Below are positions 1-11,081 of a stretch of 64,000 nucleotides of DNA, piece after piece (position 1 is the first letter of the stretch; each line of letters begins with the position of its first letter). Under the pieces are notes generated by a model. That model made no database searches. It was not told the DNA's origin and saw only the letters and a list, made by a program, of their open reading frames with translations. Origin of the DNA: Streptomyces cavernae (GTDB lineage: Bacteria > Actinomycetota > Actinomycetes > Streptomycetales > Streptomycetaceae); the NCBI RefSeq assembly GCF_004023625.1, contig NZ_RPDJ01000001.1, forward strand, positions 372,001 to 436,000. Reading direction: 5' to 3'. The position numbers were made by a program, and so were the translations under genes.

Positions 1-831
1 GTGCTGGGGCCCGGCCGTGCGCTGCTCACCGAGGGCAGGTGGCCGCCGCCGGAACGGACCTGGTTCACGAGCGATGGAGGGCGCAGCTGGCGGCAGGGTT
101 CCAGCCGTCCCCCGGGCACGACCGCGGTGGTGCCCGAGGGCGGTGCCCTGGTCGAGGGCTGCTTGCGGGTGGACCGGGAGGGAAACGGATGCGAGCGGTC
201 TCCTCTGCTGGCGGTCCTGCCTGCCACCGGGCAGTTCCGGACGCTGGCCACCCAGCCCCCGCTCAAGGGCGTGATCAGCCCGGCGGGGGAGAGCGCGGCG
301 AATTGGCTCTTCGTCTTCGGCCGTGACCCGCGCTCCGGCCAACCCGCGCTCGCAGTCAGCGAGGACCGGGGGCGTAGCTGGCGCACGTCCCGGTTGCCGG
401 GGGCCCAGGGGGAGGGGGGAGCGGCGCGGGTCGTCGCTGCCGGGAAGGTGCTGTACGCGGCCCGGCCGGGACCTCTGCCCGACGAGACCGACGTGAAGAA
501 CGGCCTGCTGAGCCTGCACCGCAGTACCGACGGCGGGCACACCTGGGAGCAGGTCTTCGTGCACCGCAAGGGCGTGGAACCGCGTTCGATCCTCGGCGTA
601 CCGGTCGCCGGCGCCGACGGCAGTCTGACCATCCACAGCGAGGACGGCGTCTGGCGCAGTACCGATGGCGGTCGTTCCTTCGCGCGCCGCGCGGGCTCTG
701 GAGGAATGTCGGGCTGGGTGACCACGACAGCGCTCTTCTATCTGTGGGGCGACAGCTTCGGCGCCGGAAACTGGCGCCTGTCCGCCGACGGTGTCCGCTG
801 GGCATCGTTCGACCTGGGCGGCGGGACGTGA
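1..831 (+). CDS. Asp-box (BNR) repeat beta-propeller protein, 5' partial
   Basis: The reading frame is open from the first base, so the true start probably lies upstream and only the C-terminal 276 residues are visible. At least four Asp-box repeats of the form S/T-x-D-x-G-x-x-W/F can be seen (TSDGGRSW, SEDRGRSW, STDGGHTW, STDGGRSF), spaced as in sialidase- or Vps10-type beta-propellers. Such folds bind or cleave glycans or act as structural propellers. No catalytic sialidase residues can be assigned, so the function is unknown. The stop is followed by about 120 bp without a gene, then a convergent regulator gene. Confidence 0.7.
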   Translation: MLGPGRALLTEGRWPPPERTWFTSDGGRSWRQGSSRPPGTTAVVPEGGALVEGCLRVDREGNGCERSPLLAVLPATGQFRTLATQPPLKGVISPAGESAANWLFVFGRDPRSGQPALAVSEDRGRSWRTSRLPGAQGEGGAARVVAAGKVLYAARPGPLPDETDVKNGLLSLHRSTDGGHTWEQVFVHRKGVEPRSILGVPVAGADGSLTIHSEDGVWRSTDGGRSFARRAGSGGMSGWVTTTALFYLWGDSFGAGNWRLSADGVRWASFDLGGGT

Positions 832-952
832 CCGAAGCTGCCGGCGTGCGCCTGAGCGCCTGTGACCTCGTGTCCGGCAGGAGCGATCCGAGCTTCACAA
901 GGGTGTTTGTGCCCGTCGCCCAGGATCGTCTCCACGTGCCCCGGCGGGTGGG

Positions 953-1669
953 TCAGAGGCGCCTTTCCGGTGCACCGGCGGTCCCGGGCGGGGAGGGCGC
1001 CGGCTCCAGACGGACGCAGCAGTGGCCGGGGGCGGGGGCCAGGCGAGCCTGGAGGGTTCCTTCACCGAGCCCGTCGAGGACGCCGCCGAGCAGGTGGAGG
1101 TTCATGCCGCACACCGTCTGGGTGTGCTCGCGGGCGAGGGCGTGGAAGGGGCAGTTGCCCAGGACGATGGCGTCGGCGTCATGGCGGGGCTCGAATCCGT
1201 GGCGCTCCAGCAGATCGAACACATCCGCCTGGTCCTGCGCGGCGAGCTGTGTGCCCAGTTCCCGGGCCTTTCGGTGCAGGACCGTCCGAACCGGTTCACC
1301 GGTGACCTCCGATTCCTCCAGGGCCTGGGCGAGGAGCCGTCCGGCCAGTTCGTAGTGCCGCTCGGGCAGGCTGACGGTGACCTGCCTGGTGGAGCGCTGG
1401 TAGAGCTTGGCGGGCCGGCCCGCTCCCGGACCGGTGCGTCCACTGCGCCGCTGGTAGACGACGTCGAGCAGTGACTCGTCGGCCAGACGGTCCAGGTGGA
1501 AGGCAGCGGTCTGCCGGGTGAGGCCCAGCGCCTCGGCGGCTTCGTCGCGGCTGACCGGTCCCGGCCGGCGCACGACATGGTCGTAGAGCCTCCGGCGGGT
1601 CGGCTCGTCCAGAGCGGCGACGGCGGAGACGTCGGTGCGGGGTGCTTCCGTCGAGTGGTCCACGAACAT
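953..1669 (-). CDS. HTH transcriptional regulator with C-terminal cysteines (SufR/ArsR-like)
   Basis: An N-terminal winged helix (about residues 12-85, with DEPTRRRLYDHV and TRQTAAFHLDRL) is followed by a C-terminal sensory half holding NCPFHALAREH, a second Cys about 13 residues on, and a late CC pair. That arrangement resembles the cluster-binding cysteines of SufR-type regulators; metal or Fe-S sensing is inference. The start is uncertain: ATG at 1669 gives an N-terminus MFVDHSTE, and an in-frame ATG at 1690 adds seven residues but overlaps a palindrome. Neither has a clear ribosome site. It is divergent from the DoxX gene across a short, highly symmetric region, so it probably controls both itself and DoxX. 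Confidence 0.75.
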   Translation of the reverse strand: MFVDHSTEAPRTDVSAVAALDEPTRRRLYDHVVRRPGPVSRDEAAEALGLTRQTAAFHLDRLADESLLDVVYQRRSGRTGPGAGRPAKLYQRSTRQVTVSLPERHYELAGRLLAQALEESEVTGEPVRTVLHRKARELGTQLAAQDQADVFDLLERHGFEPRHDADAIVLGNCPFHALAREHTQTVCGMNLHLLGGVLDGLGEGTLQARLAPAPGHCCVRLEPAPSPPGTAGAPERRL

Positions 1670-1684
1670 CAGTGTAAAACCAAC

Positions 1685-1743
1685 AGTCATTGACTAAAGA
1701 AGCTGTGCGCGCTTCTATAGATGGTGAGAGTTGTCTATAGAAG
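1685..1743. promoter_or_regulatory. Symmetric operator region between the regulator and doxX
   Basis: Two inverted repeats lie in the divergent promoter region. One is the compact palindrome AGTCATTGACT at 1685-1695. The other is a perfect pair of 10-bp arms, CTTCTATAGA at 1712-1721 and TCTATAGAAG at 1734-1743, separated by 12 bp, giving a centre-to-centre distance of 22 bp or about two helical turns. This is the layout expected for a dimeric winged-helix repressor. The right arm lies just before the doxX ribosome site, so bound protein would block that promoter. Assignment to the neighbouring regulator is inference. Confidence 0.6.
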
Positions 1744-1757
1744 AAAGGACGTGCGTC

Positions 1758-2195
1758 ATGGCGTCCGCAACCACAACCACCACTCCGGCGCCCTCGCGGC
1801 GGGCCGTCCTCACCGACCCCGGCTACCAGGCGTTCGTCATCCTGCGCACCGGATTCACGGTCGCGCCGATCCTCTTCGGGCTGGACAAGTTCGCCAACCT
1901 GCTCGTGGACTGGCCCGCCTACCTCGCACCGTGGATCAACGACATCGTGCCGGGCAGCGCCCAGGCGGCCATGTACGCGGTGGGTGTGATCGAGATCGTG
2001 GCAGGCGTCGTCGTGGGCCTGGCCCCGCGCTTCGGCGGCTGGCTGGTCGCCGCCTGGCTGGGCGGCATCATCGTCAACCTGCTGAGCGTCCCCGGCTACT
2101 ACGACATCGCCCTGCGCGATTTCGGACTCCTGCTCGGGGCGGTCGCCCTGGCCCGGCTCGCCCAGCGCTACCACGGCAAGCGGCAGCAGCACTGA
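1758..2195 (+). CDS. DoxX-family membrane protein
   Basis: A 145-residue protein with four hydrophobic segments (around [52 protein letters not shown] and [14 protein letters not shown]) after a Thr-rich N-terminus, matching the DoxX/DoxD small membrane family. Members have been linked to thiol redox balance, but the reaction here is unknown. The start is ATG at 1758 behind an AAAGGA ribosome site; an upstream in-frame ATG lies inside the operator and is unlikely. It is a single-gene unit, closed by a strong hairpin and divergent from the cysteine-bearing regulator, which suggests redox or metal control. Confidence 0.8.
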   Translation: MASATTTTTPAPSRRAVLTDPGYQAFVILRTGFTVAPILFGLDKFANLLVDWPAYLAPWINDIVPGSAQAAMYAVGVIEIVAGVVVGLAPRFGGWLVAAWLGGIIVNLLSVPGYYDIALRDFGLLLGAVALARLAQRYHGKRQQH

Positions 2196-2207
2196 CCCGG
2201 CGCGGCA

Positions 2208-2259
2208 GGGCAGGTGAGAGGCGGGCGAACCCAGGGGCTCGCCCGCCTCTCACCTGCCC
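2208..2259 (+). terminator. Strong hairpin terminator after doxX
   Basis: Perfect 21-bp arms (2208-2228 and 2239-2259) flank a 10-base loop only 12 bp after the doxX stop. There is no U-tract, as is common for Streptomyces terminators. Confidence 0.85.
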
Positions 2260-2338
2260 GAACAACCGCCTCACGGCGTGTGGGCGCACGAGAACCGGTG
2301 CGCGGGCGGCTGCGGGGAGCGGACGGGAAGGTGGTGGC

Positions 2339-2500
2339 ATGGGAACCGGCAACGGTTCTCCGGCAACCGATCCGAACCTGTCGGCCGGGGGCTCGCGCCT
2401 GGGTGGCTACGCTCCGCTGCGGGAGTACGCGGTGATCGGTGACGGCCGCACGGCCGCTCTGACAGCCCGGGACGGGTCGGTGGACTGGCTGGGCCTTCCG
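2339..2500 (+). pseudogene. N-terminal relic of a GH15-type glycoside hydrolase
   Basis: An ATG at 2339 behind a GGGAAGG ribosome site opens a frame with [19 protein letters not shown] and then SVDWLGLP, the conserved start of the glucoamylase/trehalase-like GH15 family (usual form: YALIGD, TAALV, DGSIDWLCLPRFDS). Similarity stops at about 2500, where the sequence becomes the antisense of another broken gene. Only about 55 of a usual 600 or so residues remain, so this is a truncated relic. Confidence 0.6.
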
Positions 2501-2876
2501 TCCCACTTCCACTCCGTGCGCCGGGCCAGGCGGGTAGCGGGATACGCCCTGTGCACCACAGCAGGGTGTCGGACGGGCTGTGCCCCGGGGGAGCGTCGGG
2601 GAAGAGACGGTTGAGGACGGGGGTGCTGAGGTCGTCGGGCGGGGTCCAGGGCAGGCTGAGGGCCCGGGCGATGTCGTAGGTGTGGACGGCCAGTTCGGTG
2701 ATTCCCATGGCGGCGAAACCGGTGGCGTCGGAGCGGCCCCACGGGTGCCAGGCGCGTGCTTCGGCCGGTGTGTCGCGGACGGTGGAGCTGAGGAGGGACG
2801 CGGCGATCCGCAGACCGTCCAGGCAGGCGGCACGGGGGCCTGGGGGTCGAGCGAGGCGAAGTGGGGGATGTACTCA
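2496..2876 (-). pseudogene. C-terminal relic of a maleylpyruvate isomerase-like (mycothiol/DinB-fold) protein
   Basis: One frame reads GLRIAASLLSSTVRD, then AMGITELAVHTYDIARAL and [12 protein letters not shown], typical of the C-terminal half of mycothiol-dependent maleylpyruvate isomerase-like proteins. The matching upstream piece (EYIPHFASLDP) is in another frame, with a shift near a run of C at about 2835. The expected C-terminal piece ([11 protein letters not shown]) is in a third frame, with a shift near 2535. The N-terminal half is not recognisable. Two frameshifts plus truncation make it a pseudogene unless the base calls are wrong. Its tail abuts the GH15 relic, marking a rearrangement join near 2500. 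Confidence 0.6.
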
Positions 2877-3220
2877 GGTTTGCTCGGGCGCAGCTCCGCG
2901 CTGCGGAGAGCCGTACGGGACGATCGGCATCGGGTACTCGTCGGCTCGTGGGTCGCGAGGGAGCGAGTCCAGGGTCGCGACCTTGTCATGACTCCGCCAT
3001 AAGTGCATGCGCCGATGTTGGCCGAGTTGTTCCGATGTGATCGGGGGGCGTATGGGATCAGGAGGTGTCCGTTCCGTTCGCGTGTTCCCGAACGCGTCCG
3101 TCCCTCCCGAATCGCTGTCAACTCCCGTATTACTAAGCTAAGTTGGGGGCTATCGGTAAATCTTGCGAAACCTCATAGCACTGAAGCATCAGGCACCCTC
3201 CTGACGGGAGACAGCAGCAC

Positions 3221-4033
3221 GTGGACACCACCGGACCACGCACCGCCGAAAGCCTTGCCGCACGCTTCCATGACGTCGATTCCTCCGCCGTCCCCGAGGA
3301 CTTCATCGCCTATCTGCGGAAGATGGAGGAGAGCGAGAGTGGCCGCGCGGTGCGGGAGGCCACCTATCGCGCCGTGGAGGCCGCCGAGAGCAGGGGAGCG
3401 GACATCGGGTGCGGCGCCGGACGCGCCGTCGCGGATCTCGTACGGCTCGGGAAGGACGCCGTGGGGGTCGACAGCAGTCAGGCCATGGTCGACGCGGCCC
3501 TGGCCCGGTTCCCGCACTGTCACGTTGTCAGGGGCAGCGCCTTCGAGTTGCCGTTCGAGGACGCTGAACTGTCGTGGTACCGGTCCGAGCGGACCTTCCT
3601 TCACTTCCCCGATCCCGCCGAGGCGCTGTCCGAGGCCCGCAGAGTGCTGAGGCCGGGCGGGACGATCGTTCTCGCGGACCCCGATCTCGCGTCGATGGTG
3701 GTGAGTTCGCGGATCCCGGAGACGACCGACGCGGTCAAGGACGCGTTCTGCTCGGCCGTCCCGAATCCCCACGCCGGCACCCACAACGCCTACCACCTCG
3801 CCGACGCCGGATTCACCGACATCAAGGTCGTTCCCGTCATGGCGACCCTGAACGACCACGCGTCCGCGTTCGGCGTGGTGCTGGAGCCGGCCCTGACGGC
3901 TGCTCTCACCCAGGGCGTCGTCAGCGAGGAGGCGGCGGCGCGGTGGAAGGACGACCTGGGCGATCTCTCCCGCCGGAACGCCTTCACCGCGACGGCGACC
4001 TTCTTCGTCACCACGGCCCGCCTGGCGTCGTAG
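3221..4033 (+). CDS. Class I SAM-dependent methyltransferase
   Basis: A 270-residue protein with a Rossmann-type SAM site: motif I ADIGCGAGRAVADL (about residues 65-78), the acidic strand end VGVDSSQAMVDAAL, and a post-motif FLHFPDPAEALSEARRVLRPGG typical of UbiE/Methyltransf_11 enzymes. The acceptor substrate cannot be told. The start is GTG at 3221; the roughly 100 bp upstream are distinctly AT-rich and probably hold the promoter. It is transcribed toward the convergent biosynthetic operon and separated from it by 84 bp, so I do not count it as part of that operon. Confidence 0.75.
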   Translation: MDTTGPRTAESLAARFHDVDSSAVPEDFIAYLRKMEESESGRAVREATYRAVEAAESRGADIGCGAGRAVADLVRLGKDAVGVDSSQAMVDAALARFPHCHVVRGSAFELPFEDAELSWYRSERTFLHFPDPAEALSEARRVLRPGGTIVLADPDLASMVVSSRIPETTDAVKDAFCSAVPNPHAGTHNAYHLADAGFTDIKVVPVMATLNDHASAFGVVLEPALTAALTQGVVSEEAAARWKDDLGDLSRRNAFTATATFFVTTARLAS

Positions 4034-4117
4034 GTCATGGTTGCAGGTCGTAGGAGCCTGGTGGTCGGGTTGCCGGGGACGAGTGAGTCTCCCGGGCGAC
4101 CCGACCATCCTCCTCAG

Positions 4118-5800
4118 TCAGCTGAGCGCGGGCCGAAGCCGTTCCCGGAGCAGGTTCTTGCGCACCTTGCCGGTCTCGTTGCGCGGCAGTTGGGGTAGGA
4201 GTTCCAGGCGGGACGGCTGGCACCATTCGCTCATGCCGAGCCCGTCGAGCCAGTCGCGCAGGCCGTCGAGGGTGGGCGTCCCCTCCCCCGGTACGACGAC
4301 CGCGCAGGCGAGTTCGCCGCCGTGGCCGTCCGGGTAGCCGACCAGGGCGACGTCCCGTACGTCGGGGTGGTCCAGCAGCGCCGACTCGACGTCACTGACC
4401 GGGATCATGATGACGCCGATCCGGTCCTCGGCGCGGCCGTGCAGCCGGATGCCGCCGTGGCCGTCCGGCGCCGCCAGGTCACCGGTGTCATACCAGCCGT
4501 CGTCGTGCTCGGTGAGCACGGTCAGCCGGCCGTCGTCCCGGCCCCAGGTGGCCAGGCACAGCGAAGGGCTGCGGACGTAGAGACGCCCGGGTTGCTCGTC
4601 GCTGATCGGGTGGTCGGCCCGCAGGTCGATCTCGTGGCCCGGGGCACAGCGCCCGACGGTGCGGCCGGCCAGCTCCGGGTGCTCTCCGGCGCGGGTGAAG
4701 ACGTTGGCGCCCTCCGTCATGCCCCAGCCCACGTCCAGCGGGATTCCGAAGGTCTCGGTCACCCGCCTGAACAGTGGCTGCGGGACGATGGTGCCTCCCG
4801 CGCGGATGATCCGCACCGTGGGCAGTCGCTGCGACGTGCGTTCCATCGCGTCGATCAGGACGGAGAGGAAGACCGGGACGATGACCATCCAGCTGACCTG
4901 GGCCTGTGCCAGGAAGGGGATGACGGCCTCCGGCTCCCAGCGGTCCGTCACGACCGCGCAGGCCCCGCGGTGCAGCGGCATGAAGATGCCCATGTTGAGG
5001 CCGACGATGTGCGTCGCCGCGTTCGGTGAGTAGACGCGGCTGTCCGGGCCGATGCCGTCGGCGGCTGCCACCGGGGCGTACCAGGCGTACGAGGTGTTGA
5101 GGGTGTGCAGGACGGCCTTCGGCTCGCCGGAGGTACCGGACGTGAACAGCACCAGGGAGACCCGGTCCGGGTCCACGACGGACGGATCCGGCAGGGTGTC
5201 GTGCTCCGTCTGCTCGAAGTACTCGCGGAAGTCCAGTTCGCCGTCCGTGGTCCGCTCGTCCGCGCCAGTGGTCCGTTCGTCCCCGTCCGCGGTCCGCTCG
5301 CCGAGCACCACACGGTGACGCAGTGCGGGCAGCCTGGGTGCCATCTCGGCCAGCGCCGCCGCGTGTTCGAAGTTGTCCCACCGATCGACGGTCATGCAGA
5401 CGACGGCATCCAGCCGGCGGAGCATCCGCTCCAGCTCACGGGGGCGGAACGCGCACATGATCGGCGCCGCGACGGCCCCGAGCCGGGCGCAGGCCAGTAC
5501 CAGCGGTCCGACCTGCCAGACGTTCGGCAACTGCATCGCGACGACCTGACCGCTGCGCACCCCCAGCGCGTGCAGCGCGCCGGCGAAGCGGTCCACGTAC
5601 TCGGCGTACTGCGCGTAGCTCAGCTCCAGGGTGCCCCGGCCGGCCTCCCACACGAGAAGGGCGGGGGCGTCGGGGGTCTCGGCACGCCACCGCGCCAGGT
5701 CGTCCAGGATGGTGCCTGGGCGCCAGTGGTCCTCCTTGCGGTACTGCTCCACGGTGGTGGCGGAGGGGCGCAATGTGGTGATCGGGTTCACAGTCTTCAC
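4118..5800 (-). CDS. AMP-forming acyl/aryl-CoA ligase (ANL superfamily), last gene of the biosynthetic operon
   Basis: A 560-residue adenylating enzyme related to cyclohexanecarboxylate/fatty-acid CoA ligases. Visible are the phosphate loop LVLFTSGTSGEPKAV, the hinge region GWYDTGDLA and the C-terminal catalytic lysine region NETGKVRKN. Around 5233-5310 it carries a short imperfect repeat of the unit D-E-R-T-T. It lies 69 bp after the reductase gene, behind an AT-rich spacer, so it may have its own promoter or belong to the operon. In context it could activate a pathway intermediate, hydrolyse or export-prime the final acid, or be the ATP-dependent diazotase; ligases of this superfamily do diazotization in cremeomycin-type pathways. 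Sequence alone cannot decide. Confidence 0.8.
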   Translation of the reverse strand: MKTVNPITTLRPSATTVEQYRKEDHWRPGTILDDLARWRAETPDAPALLVWEAGRGTLELSYAQYAEYVDRFAGALHALGVRSGQVVAMQLPNVWQVGPLVLACARLGAVAAPIMCAFRPRELERMLRRLDAVVCMTVDRWDNFEHAAALAEMAPRLPALRHRVVLGERTADGDERTTGADERTTDGELDFREYFEQTEHDTLPDPSVVDPDRVSLVLFTSGTSGEPKAVLHTLNTSYAWYAPVAAADGIGPDSRVYSPNAATHIVGLNMGIFMPLHRGACAVVTDRWEPEAVIPFLAQAQVSWMVIVPVFLSVLIDAMERTSQRLPTVRIIRAGGTIVPQPLFRRVTETFGIPLDVGWGMTEGANVFTRAGEHPELAGRTVGRCAPGHEIDLRADHPISDEQPGRLYVRSPSLCLATWGRDDGRLTVLTEHDDGWYDTGDLAAPDGHGGIRLHGRAEDRIGVIMIPVSDVESALLDHPDVRDVALVGYPDGHGGELACAVVVPGEGTPTLDGLRDWLDGLGMSEWCQPSRLELLPQLPRNETGKVRKNLLRERLRPALS

Positions 5801-5869
5801 TTCCGGTAAGGTGAATTTTCTTGCTATATGTCGTCTTTTATTCCGTTTATTTCGTTCCGTGAGCGGCCC

Positions 5870-8089
<2,220 letters not shown>

Positions 8090-8093
<4 letters not shown>

Positions 8094-10153
8094 CTTCTCC
8101 CCGCGCCAGATGTCCGATCAGTGGTCAACCCTTTCGGTCCTGGTCCCGTCTCCAGTCCCAGTACCGCCCGCGCTATCGCGTCCGAGTCCTCCAGCGTCAC
8201 CGAGCCCACGCCCGGTCTGATGCCTACCGCCGTCACCCAGCGAACGCCCTCCGTCGGCACCCCGAACGCGAACCGGCGAGGGTGCGCCCGCCCCGACACG
8301 TCCAGCAGGCGGGGCGCGCCGTCGGTCACCGCCATCCCGCCCGTCTCGTGCGCCTCGTGGCCGCCCGGCCGGTACGGGACGCACCCGCCCTCCGCCAGCA
8401 GCCCCCGCAGCAGCGGGTCGGCGTTGCGCCGCAGGTCGATGTCGGGCAGCCGCGCCTCGACGAGCGCCCTGACCAGCACCGGCGACTCCGACACCCCTTC
8501 CGCGTCCACGAGGAAACCGGGCTCACGGGGATCGCCTTCGTGCGGATCACCCGCACCGTCCGTCGGACGCACCCGCATCCCCGGACCGACCACCTGAATC
8601 ACGTCCGCCTCGATCAGCGCGATCAGCTGCTCGATCCGGAACGCGGGTGGGCCGATCGACGTGAACGCGTTCAACGGCGTGTACCAGCCGTCCAGTTCGG
8701 CCCGGTGCGACTCTCCGGACACCCCTCCGTGGTCGACCACAAGCCGGACCTCGTTGCGCAGGTCCCGCAACGCGTCCAGCGCCGCCTTCAACGGGCCGTT
8801 CACATTGCCGAGTCGGGCGGCGACGACGTCCTGCCGCAGATATCCCAGCAGCCAGCGCCGGAATTCGGCGCGGTCCGTGAAGTGCCGGTCTCCGTATGGG
8901 CGTTCAACGCGCCGCCAGTCCCATCGCTCGTCCGGCGGTACGTCGTACCGGTCGAGGAGCGCCGACTCGTCGTCGCCGTGCGCGAGACGGGACCGTACGA
9001 ACTCGGCTGCCGCCCGTGGGCCTTGGGCGGCCCGGAGCCACGCCTCGTAGTAGACGGTCCGCACCTCGCGGTCGATCAGGGGCCAGATGTCCGCACGGAA
9101 GCAGACGGGGTGACGCCGCAGGCCGGCGATGACCTCCGGGGTCAGGAAGCGGGGGTGGTGGCGGCCCAGCGCACCCTTCTCGTTCTCGCCGCGTGCGTGG
9201 TAGGGCACTCCGCGTCGCGAACCGGCGTACAGCACCGGCTCGTTGCCGCTCGGGATGTACACGAGCCCGGCACCCCGGCCGTCCTCGTCGTGGCCCCGTT
9301 TGAACGTGCCGCCGCGGCCCTCGGTGAGCAGGGCGAGCTGGTCGAAGAAGTTCAGGCCGAGTCCGCGCAGGGCGACCGGGGTGCCGGGGCGGATTCCGCT
9401 CAGGTCGGCGTCGGCCGGGTTGGCGGGCCCCACGTAGGACACACCCGTACCCGTACCTCTGTCTGTACTTGCGTGGCGGGCTGCGAAGGAGCGCAGGGCT
9501 TCTTCCTCCGGGCTCGGGGTCAACTGGCCGTGGCCCAGGGCCAGTACGACCGCGCCCAGGCCGGTGAGCGGTTCGCCGTCCGCCAGGGTCACCGACTGGG
9601 TGCCGTCCGGGTCGTCGGCCAGTGCGATCGCCCTCGTCCGGTGGGTGTGGACCGTGACCTCGGGCGGGGCGGTGCGTAACAGGCGCCCGAAGACCCACTC
9701 CAGGTAGTGGCCATGGAAGGCGCGGGTCGGATAGGTGTCCGGGCCGAGGCGGCGGGCCTCCGCCAGGACCGGGGCCGGGTACACCCCGGGTCCCGGTCCC
9801 GATCCCGTTGCCAGGGTGCGGGCCCACTTGTACAGGCTCGGGCCCGGTACCGACGGGCCCGAGCACGGCACGCTGTCGTCGGTGAACAGGGTCACCTGGG
9901 AGGCGACCGTGTTCATCAGAAGCTCGGACGGCTGGTCGGTGCGCCACACCGCGCCCGGTCCCGGCGGGTACGGGTCGACGAGATGGATTACGACTGGGCG
10001 GTCGGCCTCGCCCGCGTTGGCGCAGAGCCGCTCCAGTACCGAGAGCCCGCGCGGACCGGCGCCGACCACGCACACGACGACGGCATCGCGGGGGTGGCCG
10101 GGGGCGGCCGGCGTACCGGTCGCCCCCGAAGAGCCTGGTTCGGGTCCGGTCAT
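8090..10153 (-). CDS. creE: Large FAD/NAD(P)-binding monooxygenase, CreE-type L-aspartate oxidase candidate
   Basis: A 687-residue flavoprotein starting with a dinucleotide fold (VVCVVGAGPRGLSVLERL, residues about 26-43), then VDPYPPGPGAVWRTDQP and a second motif VVLALGHGQ, as in the pfam13454 FAD-NAD(P)-binding family. Homologues of this type paired with a PcaB-like lyase convert L-aspartate through N-oxidation to nitrosuccinate, the source of nitrous acid in cremeomycin and related diazo pathways. It overlaps the lyase by 4 bp (ATGA) and the upstream dehydratase-like gene by 4 bp. The role is inferred from family and pairing. Confidence 0.75.
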
Positions 10154-11076
10154 TCCTCGCCCAGCCCGTGGCGCCAGCTCGGCCGCAGCGGCTTCCAGCC
10201 GAGTTCCTTACCCGCCCTGGCGTTCGACGCGCCGGCCGCCGCGGTGAGCTGGTGGGCCATGAACCAGCCGAGCAACCGGGGGGCCGACGCCGCGGGGATC
10301 GTGGGCGGCTCCGGGGCCTCCAGGGCCTGGGCGTAGTGGGGCAACCACTGGGCGGCCGGGGCCGGTTCGTCGTCAGTGATGTGGAAGACGCCGGTTGCCT
10401 CCGACTCCACGGCCGCAGCCGCCGCGCCCACGGCGTCCTCCACATGCAGGAACGAGGTGACCCCGGTCCCGCCCTCGGGCAGCGGGACCTTGCCCGCCAG
10501 TACCCATTGCGCGGACGCGCCGGTACGGGCGTACGAGGTGCCGGGGCCGTACAGCGAGCCGTACCGCAGCACTGCGCCGCTCAACTCGGGTGAGGCGCCC
10601 AGGACTTGGGCCTCCAGGTCGGCGACCGCCCGTACGGTGGCCGCCCAGCCGGGGTCTGGGGCGTCCACCCACAGCGGCGCGTCCTCGTCGACGACCGGGT
10701 CTCCGGTCGGCGCGGAGGCGAAGGAGATGGACTGCGCGACCAGCCGCCGGGCACCGGCCGCGCGGGCCGCCGCGATCAGGTTGGCGGTGCCCTCGGTGCG
10801 CAGTCGCGCGGTCCGGGTGAAGGCGTCCGGGGGGTTGTCGAACATCACGCGCAGCGCCGACATCTGGTGGACGACCACCTCGGGGCGTGCCTCCGACACG
10901 GCGGCCAGCAGCGCTTCGCGGTCGAGCGCGTCGGCGACCACGATCGTGTCCGCCTCCGGAGCACGGGTCCGGGACTCCTCCCGTACCAGCGCGCTCACTT
11001 GGTGGCCCCGCGCCCGCAGCGCGCCCACCAGGGGATGGCCGACCACACCGGTGGCACCCGCGACAAGTATCCGCAT
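10150..11076 (-). CDS. NAD(P)-dependent epimerase/dehydratase-family protein
   Basis: A 308-residue extended-SDR protein with the N-terminal nucleotide-binding motif LVAGATGVVGHPLV and conserved blocks VVHQMSAL, LRYGSLYGPG and VFHITDDEPAP. I see no clear Y-x-x-x-K pair, so the catalytic chemistry may differ from true epimerases. It sits between the CreE-type gene and a small protein of unknown family in a tightly packed operon. In nitrite-dependent pathways that remove an aryl amino group, a reductase must replace the diazonium by hydride; this NAD(P)-binding protein is a candidate, but a dehydration or tailoring role is equally open. Confidence 0.7.
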   Translation of the reverse strand: MRILVAGATGVVGHPLVGALRARGHQVSALVREESRTRAPEADTIVVADALDREALLAAVSEARPEVVVHQMSALRVMFDNPPDAFTRTARLRTEGTANLIAAARAAGARRLVAQSISFASAPTGDPVVDEDAPLWVDAPDPGWAATVRAVADLEAQVLGASPELSGAVLRYGSLYGPGTSYARTGASAQWVLAGKVPLPEGGTGVTSFLHVEDAVGAAAAAVESEATGVFHITDDEPAPAAQWLPHYAQALEAPEPPTIPAASAPRLLGWFMAHQLTAAAGASNARAGKELGWKPLRPSWRHGLGEE

Positions 11077-11081
11077 GTCGT

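Noticed and set aside
1-831. Sialidase
   Set aside because: Asp-boxes alone do not prove it; no catalytic Arg triad or FRIP motif can be seen in the part available.
2888-3017. Minus-strand fragment reading MHLWRSHDKVATLDSLPRDP
   Set aside because: The composition looks protein-like but it is only about 40 codons, matches no family I know and has no ribosome site.
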